From Isoetes taiwanensis (lineage: Eukaryota; Streptophyta; Lycopodiopsida; Isoetales; Isoetaceae): a stretch of 64,000 bases of DNA. This document shows, in pieces, positions 38,090 to 49,600 of the stretch. The notes under the pieces were generated by a model. The model ran no database searches, was not told the DNA's origin, and saw only the letters and a program-made list of their open reading frames with translations. The stretch spans positions 31,696,177 through 31,760,176 of the forward strand of contig JAJEKV010000001.1 in the NCBI GenBank assembly GCA_021234155.1. The letters run 5' to 3'. How positions within the stretch are numbered: position 1 is the first letter of the stretch; each line of letters starts with the position of its first letter. Position numbers and translations under genes: made by a program.

Positions 38090-39650
38090 AATCTGCAAAA
38101 GTAACGAATCTACATCGTAGAAGAAATGGAAGTTGCAGAGCAGTGAGTGCAAACAACTTTGGTACTGGAAAGTACTTTATATACCAGCACCAGCACTGCT
38201 GGTGGTGAGTGAAAACAACTTTGGTGCTGGTGGATTTTTACCGTTTTTGGAGCAAAATCTTGCCTACCTCATCTTCACGCTGCATCAATGCACGGGTGGC
38301 CCTGATGCAGGATTGGTTCGGCTGAGGTGATAGCCCAGAATCAGGGGCCAGACTCACGCTCAGAGTCCTGTATACAAAAGGCAGCTAATATTCCAAACGA
38401 CTTTCCACGAGGAACAGAACACTGTGAAGATTTTAGAACGATCATAACATATCAAATATGCAGAGCCTCAATGGTACCAATTTCCTGTTCACAGTATTTT
38501 CTTCAAATTCCATAAATTACTCAACAATTTAACGGCAACAAGCTTCATTGCGTCAAATACCAAACACCATTTAAACGGAATTAAGGCATAAGGCAAAGGA
38601 TGCTTCCCATATATTATAAATCATAAATACAAACATATATGGGTAAATTCTACAAGAAAATGCCTCAAGAAAGCTTAATATCTACCTTCTGCGACCAATT
38701 GGCACAGATAAATCATGTAAAGGCGCTACAATTCGAGGTAATCAACGTCAGAGCAACCAACCAAAGCCCGGTCAATTCTATTCACACAGTTGCGGCTCAT
38801 TGTACCCTTAGTATAATTGAAGTATTGGTATTGATGCCATTGAATGCCTGCTTGAGGATTGGATATATGAAGTGGATGCTAGTCTTTTCGACATATGTCA
38901 GACTCAAATAATATTCTAGAATATGTTCCCAAACAGAATATGACACTGGTCCATTCCGGTCCTGCAAGTAATGGTTACAAGCTTTTTTATGGGATTCAAT
39001 TCATGATCTTGGATTCTCTAATGAGTATTGTTGCATTCATGGGGAAGACTACCGTGGCTATCACAGGTTTCAAAAATTTGGGGCCAGGTGTACTTGCTCA
39101 TTCAGCCTCAGACATCATAGATGGCATGAATCCTGATGCGAAGAAGATAAAGAAGGCACTGAAGGCACTTTGTTATCATGACAAAATGCACGTTTAAGCT
39201 CAACCACGGACTCCAAATCATTGCCTTCGATAGGGCCTAGGCTCAGAACCCGACCTATAACATGCCATTGCATTTTTAAGTAGCTCTACCTTGCTTGCAA
39301 CTTCCATGTACTTCATGCTATTAAATTCTTAGCAACCTTCTTCAATTTATAAAATCGAGTTCTTCCTTCATACCCTGAACAAAATTGACATGCAAAACAA
39401 TCCTAAGTTCCTAAGTTCTTTTGCACACACCCCCGTTTCTTCTTATTTCTCTATTTGCATTCTTCATACATTGTTTCAGATGTTTCTAAGGATCCGGATT
39501 TATCCACTATCTAAAAATTCCCATAAAGACATGGTATCAAGTATTCTATATTTTGAAGTAGCAATTTGAATTAATTGTCAAAACATGACTTTGAACTATG
39601 ATTTAAGCCACTTCACCCTCCGGCCATAGAGGGCAACCCTCCGTGCGCAG
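38090..39650. other. Unassigned right half of the Pack-MULE-like insertion
   Basis: Short plus-strand frames (38639-38911, 38895-39197) show no recognised domain. A local repeat of ACAACTTTGGT(A/G)CTGG occurs at about 38152 and 38216, with AGCACCAGCACTGCTGG between. Confidence 0.4.
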
Positions 39651-40775
39651 CACCTTGTTTTTTTTTGCAATGTTTATACATGGAGCCAGTTTGGACCAGC
39701 TATAAAGTTGCTTCTACGTATAGATGCACGTCAATTGTGGTATAAAACTTCACATCTCTATTGTTGAATGTCTACATGGAGTTAGTTTGGATCAACTATA
39801 AAATTGCTTCTACGTTATAGATGCATTTATGATGATGTTGTTAAAACAAATGATGCCAATCTTGCAAGGTCGCTTGATAACATTTTGGCTTGTGTTGAGA
39901 TAGAGAAATTTGGAATATATATTTAGTATATTTGTCTGTGCACTCCATTACAACGTGCATTTCCTATTGTTGACATATAGGAAAAAAAATTTGAGAATCA
40001 AATCATCCATTTTTTTTCCAATATTGTATAGCTTTTAATCTGTAATCAAAGCTTCTAGTATCCCCTTATTTGCTAATTACTGGATTAGCAGGTGTGATCA
40101 AATCTTCTAAAATCCCCTTTTTCATTCATTCATTCAATTGCTAATCAATAGATCAGCAAGAATAGAAGTAGGCTGGGATATCCATTTTGCCTCTTAAATG
40201 GCTCTTATAACTTCCTATAAATCTAGATAAGCTCTTCTTATATAAGAATAACAAAGAAACAGAACAGTGATGACCGTTATCCCATAGCCCACAACAGTTG
40301 CATAGTGTATAGTAAGGACAGACATTTTATTTAAATTTGTGACATCCTGTTATATGACTGCAATTCTATTAGTGCAGTCTTTACAATGACATTCTGTTCC
40401 TTGGTAAGACCATGCTTAGCATATCCTGCAATCATGGCAGATAGAAACCTCATTTAGCATATGACATGCAAATCCATTAGTGCAGTCTTTACAATGACAT
40501 GTATATTGAAGCCATGTCTAACAATATCCAGATATATCAAAATCCGCTTAGTCATAGATTCAAGCCTATTACACACTTCAGGATCGTAATCCCAAGACTA
40601 TGCACAAAGGTGGCATCCTATCTTATCTCCTGCATGCAAAAACCACCTTGATTATTTTGCTTCAATTTGAAGGTCATTTTCTGTTATTTGAAAAAGAAAA
40701 CCTCAGCAAAGTTATTAATAATTTAAATGTGCAAAGAACAGAAAAAGGTTGCCATAGCAATTCATCAAGAAAATG

Positions 40776-40958
40776 CTAACAATTGGCACTCACCTCCAAA
40801 AGTCTTTGACAACAGTCATATGTCTTCCGATTATTTGATGCAACAAAGTTTTCCCTATATATCAAGAGGACTACATCAAGGACCCCCACATATATTGTGT
40901 TTGTCCCATTCTTCTCCAGGTGGATGAAGCTCCAATCCCTGCATCTGCTGGTAAACAT
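40776..40958 (-). pseudogene. Possible captured exon inside Helitron copy 2
   Basis: Counterpart of the frame at 25594-25776, differing at a few residues. Retention in both copies shows it was present before the dimer formed. Confidence 0.3.
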
Positions 40959-41155
40959 CTGCGGGGGTTTGTTCGTCCACTTATGATAAATAGTTCTTTT
41001 AATGAACCTAAAATGAACACATCAGAAAATTTAGCACTGAATCTCTAAAATGTCATGCCTTGTCGCCATTTATTTGCAGGACATGTAAGCATGACAGCAA
41101 ATAAAAAAAGTGCAGAAGACCACCATTTGTACTTGCACAAATAAAAGCTAAGAAT

Positions 41156-42187
41156 TCTAGAATGGGACTCGCAAGAAACCAACAAACCGCATAGATAGGC
41201 TTCTCATTCATCTCAGCAGATTTTCTACAATGGGATATAAGGTAGCGACACATGCGAACTACCCATGAAAAATAAAGGGAAAATCCAATTATATCATTTG
41301 GACCCCAAAACAAATACAATGCTAATAGATGAGTGGTTGATGTACCGCCGAAAGCTTATCACCGGGATTAAAAACCCGCCCTTTCGGTTTTCGAGGAAAA
41401 CCCTAGTGATAAGCCTTGACAAGGGGGGCTTAGACAAACGTAAAGGCCTAGAATCGCCCCAAAACCCCCATGGAGAAGTCGAAATGGATGCCGCCGCCAA
41501 CCCGTACCGCACATCACCAACACAACAAACGAAACATACCAGAGAATAGCATCACCCAAATGGTGGAAAAGCATCACCCAAATGGTGGAAAAACATGATA
41601 AAATGTAACTTGTACAAAATATAATAAACAAAGAAGGGGAGGGTGGGTTCAAAGAGAATAAGGTATCTGGCTGAGAGAAGAGGAAGCTAGATGAGACGTG
41701 GATGCGTAAACGCTACCAAATAGCGAACTCCCAACCCAAAACGGGCATGCGCCGCCTGCATGCATGCATGACATGCATGCTCGTCCCATTTTAGAATGGC
41801 GATCCGATGTCTCTTCTGATCGATGCGATTCTAGAATGGGACTCGCAAGAAACCAACAAACCGCCCGACTACCAGAGAACTTCCTTACAAACTAGGATCG
41901 AGGACGAAGGTCACAGGACGAGGCCAAAGGCCGGTAAAGGATAGCAAGAAAGATACGCCAAAGTGGCTAAACCAGGCAGGAAGAAGCCCCTCCCCTGCCT
42001 GGGAACAATTCAAAGAGAATAAGGTACTGCTGAGAGAAGAGGAAGCGCCGATGAGACGTGGATGCAGAAACGCGCCTGAAATAGCGAACTCCCAACCCAA
42101 AACGGGCATGCGCCGCCCGCATGCATGCATGACATGCATGCTCGTCCCATTCTAGAATGGCGATCCGATGTCTCGGATCGATGCGAT
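41156..42187. mobile_element. Helentron-like (HINE-type) array, two tandem units, inside Helitron copy 2
   Basis: Copy 1 has the empty site (AAGAAT|TATCAA, about 25981). The insertion begins TCTAGAATGGGACTC and ends ATCGATGCGAT, consistent with insertion between two Ts (or, equivalently, a 3-bp ATT duplication). The 5' terminal ATTCTAGAATGGGAC has its inverted copy GTCCCATTCTAGAAT about 40 bases from the 3' end, upstream of an 8-bp hairpin CGATCCGA-TGTC-TCGGATCG: asymmetric terminal repeats plus a 3' hairpin, as described for Helentron/Helitron2 elements. Units: 41154-41827 (long) and 41828-42187 (short). No protein is encoded. Confidence 0.7.
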
Positions 42188-42906
42188 TATCAATAATAAC
42201 TACCTAACAAATAGAGAATCTAGCATAATGTTGCAAATGTCCACAAACAGATTTGAGTTACCTTTAAGAGTCTTCAAAGGCTTCAAACAAATGAACGACA
42301 ATATGCAGATAACTAATCATGGGGCTTTAGAACATTAGTCTAAAACATTATATTTCTTCCTATGACTTATCCATTTCTAATTTGGCATCTGCAATAGACA
42401 CAGACTGTAAACCACATTATACCGTTTCTAAAAATAAATAAAAAAGTTCATGTTTTCAAGTTTACCTGTTACCGGGGATATTTAAAAGCTTGCATTTAAC
42501 CGATCTGGTACTTCACATGTTGCAGTGATTCAAAGCCCAAACCGATTTGTTGCATGCCCCACCCATCCGCCATGAAGCAGGCCTTCTGCTAAAAAACTTT
42601 GTCAGGCATAGCCGAGCCTGAGCATTTTCCAGCTTTTATTGTAAGGGGAAGTGACAATATCTTGGCCGTTGTAAGATATTAAGCCTACAAAAACAGAGTT
42701 GGCTTGTTGGAAAAAATGGCATTGTAGGTCATAAAAACTCCCTTGCTGCATCTGGAATCGAAACTAACAATGTCAGAACGGATCCAAACCTTAAAAGCAT
42801 AGCCAAACCATGGTTTTTGGAAAAAATCCTTATTGTCTTGAGTTTTCTAGCTTTCTGGCTTTCATAGAGATTTCTGGCTTCTGGCTATGGCGGAGCGCCC
42901 CATCCT

Positions 42907-43095
42907 CTACCAGCACCCTTCTTCTCCTGCCGTCGGATTTAGGGCTTCAAATCCAAACCCACAGAGTTCATAAAGATTCCTAAACCAGCTTCTGATCTGA
43001 TAGCCATAGTTGAGCACCAGGAATTCGATCCGGAGGTAAAAAAATACCTTAAGCCCTTTTTTGAACTTATCTCTGTCGTTCAAAGAGTCAATCAA
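42907..43095 (-). pseudogene. Conserved short frame near Helitron 5' end, copy 2
   Basis: Counterpart of 35252-35440 with only a few residue changes. Product unknown. Confidence 0.3.
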
Positions 43096-43159
43096 TGTGG
43101 ACCGCCCGATCTAGGGCTCGATGCACTACAGACTTACATTAAAACCTTATAATAGAAGA

Positions 43160-45259
43160 TAAGATACCAATTTCAACCATATCCCTGATAACTCTTGCCT
43201 TGTCTATGGCTCTGACTTGATTGTGATGTGTTCCACTATTAGCACCCCAACCCGTTTTTTTTATCCATTATAGTTGAGTTTTTAACACCAATGCCAGCAT
43301 GTGGTTGGGGGCTTGTATCCTTGTTGGCTAGATCCCATCTCTTCATTCCGGGTCTAGTAGTATAGATATCATTTGGCACCAATTGGCACTGGTCTTACCA
43401 GAGATAAATAACTCTTATTGCTAGAGATAAATAACTCTTATTGCTAATGATTTAGCCTCTTCGACGGTCACCTGAGCAGAGGTGTGTATCCTCTAAACTT
43501 CAAGAGCATCAACATCACACTATCTGCCAGTTGTTTAACTCCATAGGAACAGTATGATGTCCACTTCCTATTGGTACATTATTCACAATAGGACTGGTCA
43601 AACCATGCTCATGCATTGCATCCTTCACCATCACTTGTGGGTTTGCTATAATTGGGCTGAGTCCTTGCCTCATTCTTAACTTATTCCTGACCTCCAACCT
43701 TATATTCCATGCTCCTAGCTGTTTCGGCAAGGGCTATATTTGTCTTGAGCGTACATGAAGTCCCTCAACCTCTTGTGCTGACTCCAGATGCTGCATTCTC
43801 TCTCTTATATATATTTTTATACAGGCCTGCCAGTCCGGACGAACAGATGCATCGTAGCCATTGAGCTAGCAATGGTAGTCATAAACGAACGACTATGATT
43901 GCGAATTAACAAGATAAAAAACACCCAGATCATCAATCTAAGCTAATCCTAGCCATCTATTTTATCAGATCCTGATCATCCATTAGGTTTTAGTGCATCC
44001 TATTAGTTTTTAGATCATTTCATCCGCATCTTAAAAAGAGGTTCTAGAGCTTCTAGATAATTCTAGAATGTTCTTTGACTAGTCAAATAAAATGGATGAG
44101 CACCTCAAACTAAAATAGAAGGTATTTAACAATAATAAGTTTATAGTAATTTTTACTAAATCTTAGAGAATGTCATGGAGATAAGCTATTAGGCATTGAC
44201 TGGCCAATTAGCATGAATAGGCACCTCAACCTAAAATAGAAGTTGCTAAAAGTAGTAATTTTTAAAAAGTTCCTAAAAATATTAAGTTTCTGGTAGATGT
44301 CCTAGAATGCCGTGAGAGTGAGTTGATGCCAGTCTTGAGTCTTCTAGGCATCTTTCTCGTGTTCCTGCTTGCCTTCGGGCCATTGTATTCTTGTTTCTCC
44401 GTCACAAATCAAATTCTTTCCCGATCTTGCCATATTTCTTCCTTATCTCTTGTGTATTTCTTACGTATTTTGCTTGTTTTCGCATAGGTTCATGACACGT
44501 TTAGTAATTTTGGCCAGTTCCACTCTACTCATGGCTTGGAATATGATCACAAGCATCTTTTGGTCCATCTTCTTCTTCAGTATCAAATGCTTGCTTAGTT
44601 AGTTTTCCCTTTCTGCAACTATTTTTAGCATACCAGCCTAACCAAGCCTAGAGCCTTCATTGCAATTCTAGCCTATCCGCGTAGCACCTCCACCTCATCA
44701 AAAACTGATGTGGCATTATTTTAGCCATTGGATTTTTCTATTTCTAACATCTACAGCCAAGAAAATTAGATAAGGGGAAGAAATAACAGAGATGTCATTC
44801 GTCACAATCATCGAAGCCCAAGCATCAGTTTTTGGATTGCAAGGAAAGCCATTGTAAGGCCTTCTTCATATTTCCGGCTATGATAATGTCCCCTTCAATC
44901 CGGTTCTGGTGAGTACTCTAGCGTTTTGGTACCCCCTTAAATCCATGCCCTAGGTTATTGTGGCCATGGCAGATGGCTAAATGCAAGGCATCAAATCTGG
45001 CTCGTCTTTCCTTTTTGAAGAAGCAAAACGGAGTTGGCATTTGAGGGAAACATGGTATTAAGGCACTGTGGAGGTCGGCATACAGAGCGGAAGGGAAGCC
45101 AATTTTCCGCCCATCTATTTGACCACTATCTGCTCGCCATAGCATTATCGCTCAAATTTTTTCCAATTTAATGCCCTTCTGCTGCATTATGGCTTAATGG
45201 GTCCTCTATGATCTTCCTTGTTCCCCTTGTCCATCGTCTTCCATTTTTTTTCCTCGTCA
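43160..45259. other. AT-rich region upstream of the right-hand gene
   Basis: Contains an imprecise repeat of GGCACCTCAACCTAAAATAG near 44107 and 44221 and a doubled GAGATAAATAACTCTTATTGCTA at about 43400-43443. ATGATAATGTCC at about 44882 is followed after 20 bases by a GTGAGT donor-like site and could be a first exon. No confident gene. Confidence 0.35.
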
Positions 45260-45272
45260 ATTTCGCTCTCAA

Positions 45273-46194
45273 CGGCGCTGGCGGTTAGCAGAATCTTAAC
45301 AGTTGCAGCATGGTATGATTCTGGCCAGTTAGCGACTTGGCAAATCTTTCAAACAAAATTCTTATTGTCTCGATGGGATAGACCTATTTGGCAAAAGGTT
45401 GCTAGTACTCTGCCATTGGTTGCTCCAGAGGCTGTTGAAGGGTACATGTGGGTTTCCCACCAGAGTGTTCACGAGCATAGGCTTGTGAATTTTATGTATA
45501 GGATGCTTGTCAATGGTGATATCCTTCCGCCATCCACTAAGTGGTCCCTTCAGCTTTCACCTCCTAGTTGGAGACGTATGTGGACTTGGGTTTGGGATAA
45601 ACTACTCCATCCGAAGGTGGCAGTGCTTTGGTGGCAGATTCTTCACAGATGCCCTCGGGTGAATGTGCTTGTCCACAGGTTTGATCCTCGAGTGTCAGCA
45701 CTCTGCCCACTGTGCAAGCAAAGGGACGAGACTATTGAGCATTGTTTCTTTTTATGTGATCATCTCCAGCCTGTTTGGTCTTGGCTGCTTTCTCTTTTTC
45801 ATGCGACATTGACAAGTCAGCAAGTGCTTCTGGCTATTTATCCGGATACTTGGAATAAGGTGCGGAGCCAAGCATTTTATTTGGCATTAGGATGGTTGTT
45901 GTGGTCCATCTGGAAGCGCAGAAGATTGTGTATCTTTCAGGGTTTGGATATTCCTCCTGTAGTAGTCCTCCAGGATGCACAAGCTAGAATCGCTAAGGCC
46001 TACCATTGTTCTTCGCTTGCTCCTGCCAAACGACAGTTGATATTTGAGTGTGTTGTCTTATGCATAGGCTGGTGGTTCTACTCAGTGGATCATGACTATC
46101 CTCTGAGATTTTATTCCCGCCTCTGCGGTTGTATCTGGCTTTTGGCTTGGTGTTTCAATAAAGATTGTCGTTCTTCCAAAAAAAAAAAGGGGGG
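45273..46194 (+). mobile_element. 5'-truncated LINE insertion with poly(A) and 13-bp target duplication
   Basis: The segment is flanked by perfect 13-bp repeats ATTTCGCTCTCAA at 45260-45272 and 46195-46207. It ends with A11 (46178-46188) followed by six Gs. It contains the C-terminal part of ORF2 in one uninterrupted frame, so the insertion is recent. Target-primed reverse transcription accounts for the truncation, tail and duplication; the G6 after the tail is unusual. Confidence 0.9.
45276..46194 (+). CDS. LINE ORF2 C-terminal fragment with zf-RVT domain
   Basis: The frame is open from the truncation point to the poly(A) tail, about 300 codons. The zf-RVT domain runs from KLLHPKVAVLWWQILHRCP to SALCPLCKQRDETIEHCFF-LCDH, with the Cys-x2-Cys...His-x4-Cys pattern that follows the reverse transcriptase in plant LINEs. 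RT and endonuclease are lost by 5' truncation. The frame has no stop before the tail: it passes through GATTGTCGTTCTTCC into the As, so any product would end in lysines and flanking sequence. It is not expected to function alone. Confidence 0.85.
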
Positions 46195-46625
46195 ATTTCG
46201 CTCTCAAATTTGGTTATAAATCTCCTCTTCCAAACTGCTCCAAAAATTGTCTCAGTATTGTAGCTTTTTGCACACTGTATGATGCAGAAAATCTGTAAAG
46301 TTTAATAATCTTGCAGTAAAACTAGTAAAACTTCCACACGGCTCTAAATTAGACTCTGTATTTCCTTACTTCAGGCTTTGATTTCCCACGGTCATTTCTT
46401 TTTGTAATTCTGGTTGCCTCTTTGTTGCATTTATTTTCTGAACTTTTGGTTAAGAGGTCTCTTTGCTTGGACTCATGTCTTTGTAAAGTACCAGATTTGA
46501 AAGTTTTTTTTTCTGTTTGCTCTCAGTTTTCCCCATGATTTTAGGGTCGGATCGATGAGTCCCAATGTGCTTACTTGACCCAACTGTATTTTGCTCTACC
46601 CTTTTGTTGTTTTTCGCGTTCACAG

Positions 46626-49600
46626 GTTATGGTAAGACTTTGGTTTAAGACCTCAAGAGCGACTCTGCAATTCGATTACAACATGAAAAGGTACTGTCTT
46701 TGCTTGAGCTATTGTTTCTTGAAAAATGTTGCATTGTTTCCCTATCTGTGGCCATAATTCTGGATTGATTAACTAGAGAGACAAACCATGGTTTGCTACC
46801 ATTTCGTTTGGGTGCTTAAAAGGCCCCCCTGATTCCTCTATTTAAAGTATAAAATGTTGATTGAACGAGGTGCACAACTTGAACAGCGCCAAAATAGCTT
46901 TAGGGGCATAGCTCTGTCTAAATCTGTACGATCTTTTGTATTTGTACTTTTTCTGTTTGGTATCTATTGCCCATGTAATATCCATTTGTTCCTGTACACT
47001 AGATTGTTTATTTGTTCCTGCATGCTGAATTGTTTATTTGGCAGGAAAGGTGTATGCATGTATGTTTCGTTAAATAGGCATAGGCATAGCTAGGTTCCAA
47101 ATCCTTACAAACCAATGTGGATCGAGTTTTTAACTGTCGTAAAAAACATTTTGTTTTTGTAGACTTATAGATGAAGGACATTCACGTAAAATTTATCCAT
47201 AGTAGCTCCTGGATAACTAATATTAAATGGCATCACTGGCCCACATAACATTATGCAATTTCACTATTGCTGGGTGCAATAAAAGAGAGGCAAAAGTGGT
47301 ATGCACAAAAGAAAAGGAAAAAACAGATGCCAAGGCTACCATAAACCCTATCTCAATCCTGCATAAAATGCATCTACACACAAAATTTGACTACGGAAAA
47401 AATTAGAGATGCATATATAAGTGATTCTAGAATGGGACTCGCATGAAACCAACAAACCGCCCGATAGATAGGCTTCTCATTCATCTCATCAGATTTTCTA
47501 CAATGGTGGATAGTGGGTAGCCGCACACATGCAAACTACCCACGAAAATAAAGGGAAAATCCAATTATATCATTTGGACCCCAAAAATACAATGCTAACA
47601 GATGTTCGGCTGGTGTACCTGCCGAAAGCTTATCACCGGGATTAAAAAACCCCGCCCTTTCGGGTTTTCGAGGAAAAACCCTAGTGATAAACCTTCGGCA
47701 AGGGGCTTAGACAAACGCAAGGCAGAGAAATCGCTCCCAAAACCCACGAATGGAGAAGTCGAAACAAATGCCGCTCGCCAACCTGTACCTGCACATCACC
47801 AACACCACAAAAACAAAACAAAACAAACCTCCCAGAGTGGAGGGGCTGATTACGCGCGTGCCACGTGACAAATATAATAAACAAAGAAGGGGGGGGGTGG
47901 GTTCAACGAGAAAGAGGTACTGGCGAGAGAGAAGAGGAAGCTACCGATGAGGAGTCGATGCAAACGCCGCCTAAAATAGCTTAACTCCCAACCGTAATGG
48001 GCATGCCCCGCCGCATGCATGCAAAACATGATGCTCGTCCCATTCTAGAATGGCGATCCGATGTCTCTGGATCGATGGGATTCTAGAATGGGACTCGTGA
48101 TGAAACCAACAAACCGCCCGAATACCAAAGGACTTCCTTACAAACTAGGATCGAGGGCGAAGGTCACAGGATCTAAGGTTAAGGGCGAAAAAAGACACAG
48201 ATAAAAGAAACACCAAATTGGCCAAACCAGGCAGGGAGAAGCCCCTCCCCTGCCTGGAAACAATTCAACGAGAAAGAGGTACTGCTGAGAGAGAAGAGGA
48301 AGCGCCGATGAGGAGTCGATGCAGAAACGCGCCTAAAATAGCGAACTCCCAACCAGAATGGGCATGCGCCGCCCGCGATGCATGCAAAATATGCATCTGC
48401 CCCATTCTAGAATGGCGATCCGATGTCTCTGATCGATGGGATTCTAGAATGGGACTCGCTTGAAACCAACAAACCGCCCGAATACCAAAGGACTTCCTTA
48501 CAAACTAGGATCGAGGGACGAAGGTCACGGACGGCTAAAGGCTGAAAAAGGACAAAGATAAAAGAAACGCCAATTAGCCAAACCAAAGGAGAAGCCCCTC
48601 CCCTGCCTGGAAACAATTCAACGAGAAAGAGGTACTGCTGAGAGAGAAGAGGAAGCGCCGATGAGGAGTCGATGCAGAAACGCGCCTAAAATAGCGAACT
48701 CCCAACCAGAATGGGCATGCGCCGCCCGCATGCATGCAAAACATGCATGCTCGTCCCATTCTAGAATGGCGATCCGATGTCTCGGATCGATGGGATTTTT
48801 AAAGGCCTTTTAACGTCAGAAATTACTTGTCAAGTTTTCACATGTCGTAGCCCATTTCTTTATTAACTTCAATGTTCATATCCAAATTTATACCTAAGCC
48901 ATGATCTTTAACATTGTTACAATGGAGTCGTTTACAGAATGTGTGAAACGCAGTAGGTTTTATTGTATTTCAAGAATTTTTGAAGAGGTAGTTTTTGCAT
49001 ATAAAACATTATAACCATGTCTCAACTTGAATATCCTTGTTTTATTTTACCAGGATGGTTCTACTTTAACATCTTGCTAAATTGAGTAGCCAGACACTCT
49101 AATTTCCAGCAGAACCTTGGTGAGAATTTGAATCTTAACTCTCCAGTTATTTTATGCCTTATATATTACTAAAAAGGATCTCTGCTCTTTGTTCTTTCCC
49201 TGACAATTATACCTTGGCATTTATGTGATTATAATTCATGGCAATGCCACTGATATTTTAGAGAAGGTCACTCCCTTTTTAACAAGTTTTGCCTCTGGGA
49301 TTCTCCCTCTGAAGTGTGTTTTCTTCTTTCTTATCTTTGCAGAAGTGTTTCAGGAGGCCACCAATTGATGAGACTTCCCCTATAGTTGCTCGCATTTTTG
49401 CACAATGCCCGAGCTCAATATTAACAAAGTATAAAGAATCCGCATGTCGAAATCTGACAACTGACGGAGAAGTCATAGGAACTTGTGAGTCATTTGGATT
49501 TTGTAGGCTTACAACCTTGTATTATATTTTTCTTGTTAACTATAATTTGAATCACAGTGAACACATCTCTTCAATCACTTCGCGCTCATATTTTACAAGG

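Larger units (their letters stand above)
35898..39653. mobile_element. Pack-MULE-like insertion carrying gene fragments
   Basis: The matching site in Helitron copy 1 (about 24478-24490) is empty, and the insertion is flanked by a 9-bp duplication CTTGTTTTT (35889-35897 and 39654-39662). The left end is GGGTTGCCCCTAGGGG; the right end, inverted, is GTGCTGCGCACGGAGGG, matching about 6 of the first 9 bases, with a second GGGTTGCCC a little inward. The 9-bp duplication suggests Mutator-type transposition, but the ends are weak. Cargo: a LINE RT fragment (minus), a PPR-DYW pseudogene (plus) and unassigned DNA (about 38.1-39.6 kb). Confidence 0.75.
35505..43159 (-). mobile_element. Canonical Helitron, copy 2 of a tandem dimer (twice interrupted)
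   Basis: On the minus strand it starts after host A with TCTTCTATTATAAGG (43159 downwards) and ends with hairpin TGCCCAGC-AAC-GCTGGGCA (35515-35533), six bases and CTAG (35505-35508). That end directly joins the 5' TC of copy 1. Removing the insertions 35898-39653 and about 41156-42187 leaves about 2.87 kb collinear with copy 1. Head-to-tail joining without spacer is what read-through of a rolling-circle terminator is expected to leave. Confidence 0.88.

Noticed and set aside
24070-43159. Simple segmental tandem duplication of host DNA
   Set aside because: Both unit ends coincide exactly with Helitron termini (TC, hairpin plus CTAG, A|T), which a random duplication would not do.
47426-48796. 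Hammerhead-ribozyme retrozyme as an explanation for the tandem units
   Set aside because: GAAAC and a CTCATCAG word occur, but the CTGATGA core, stem II and GAAA do not line up on either strand.
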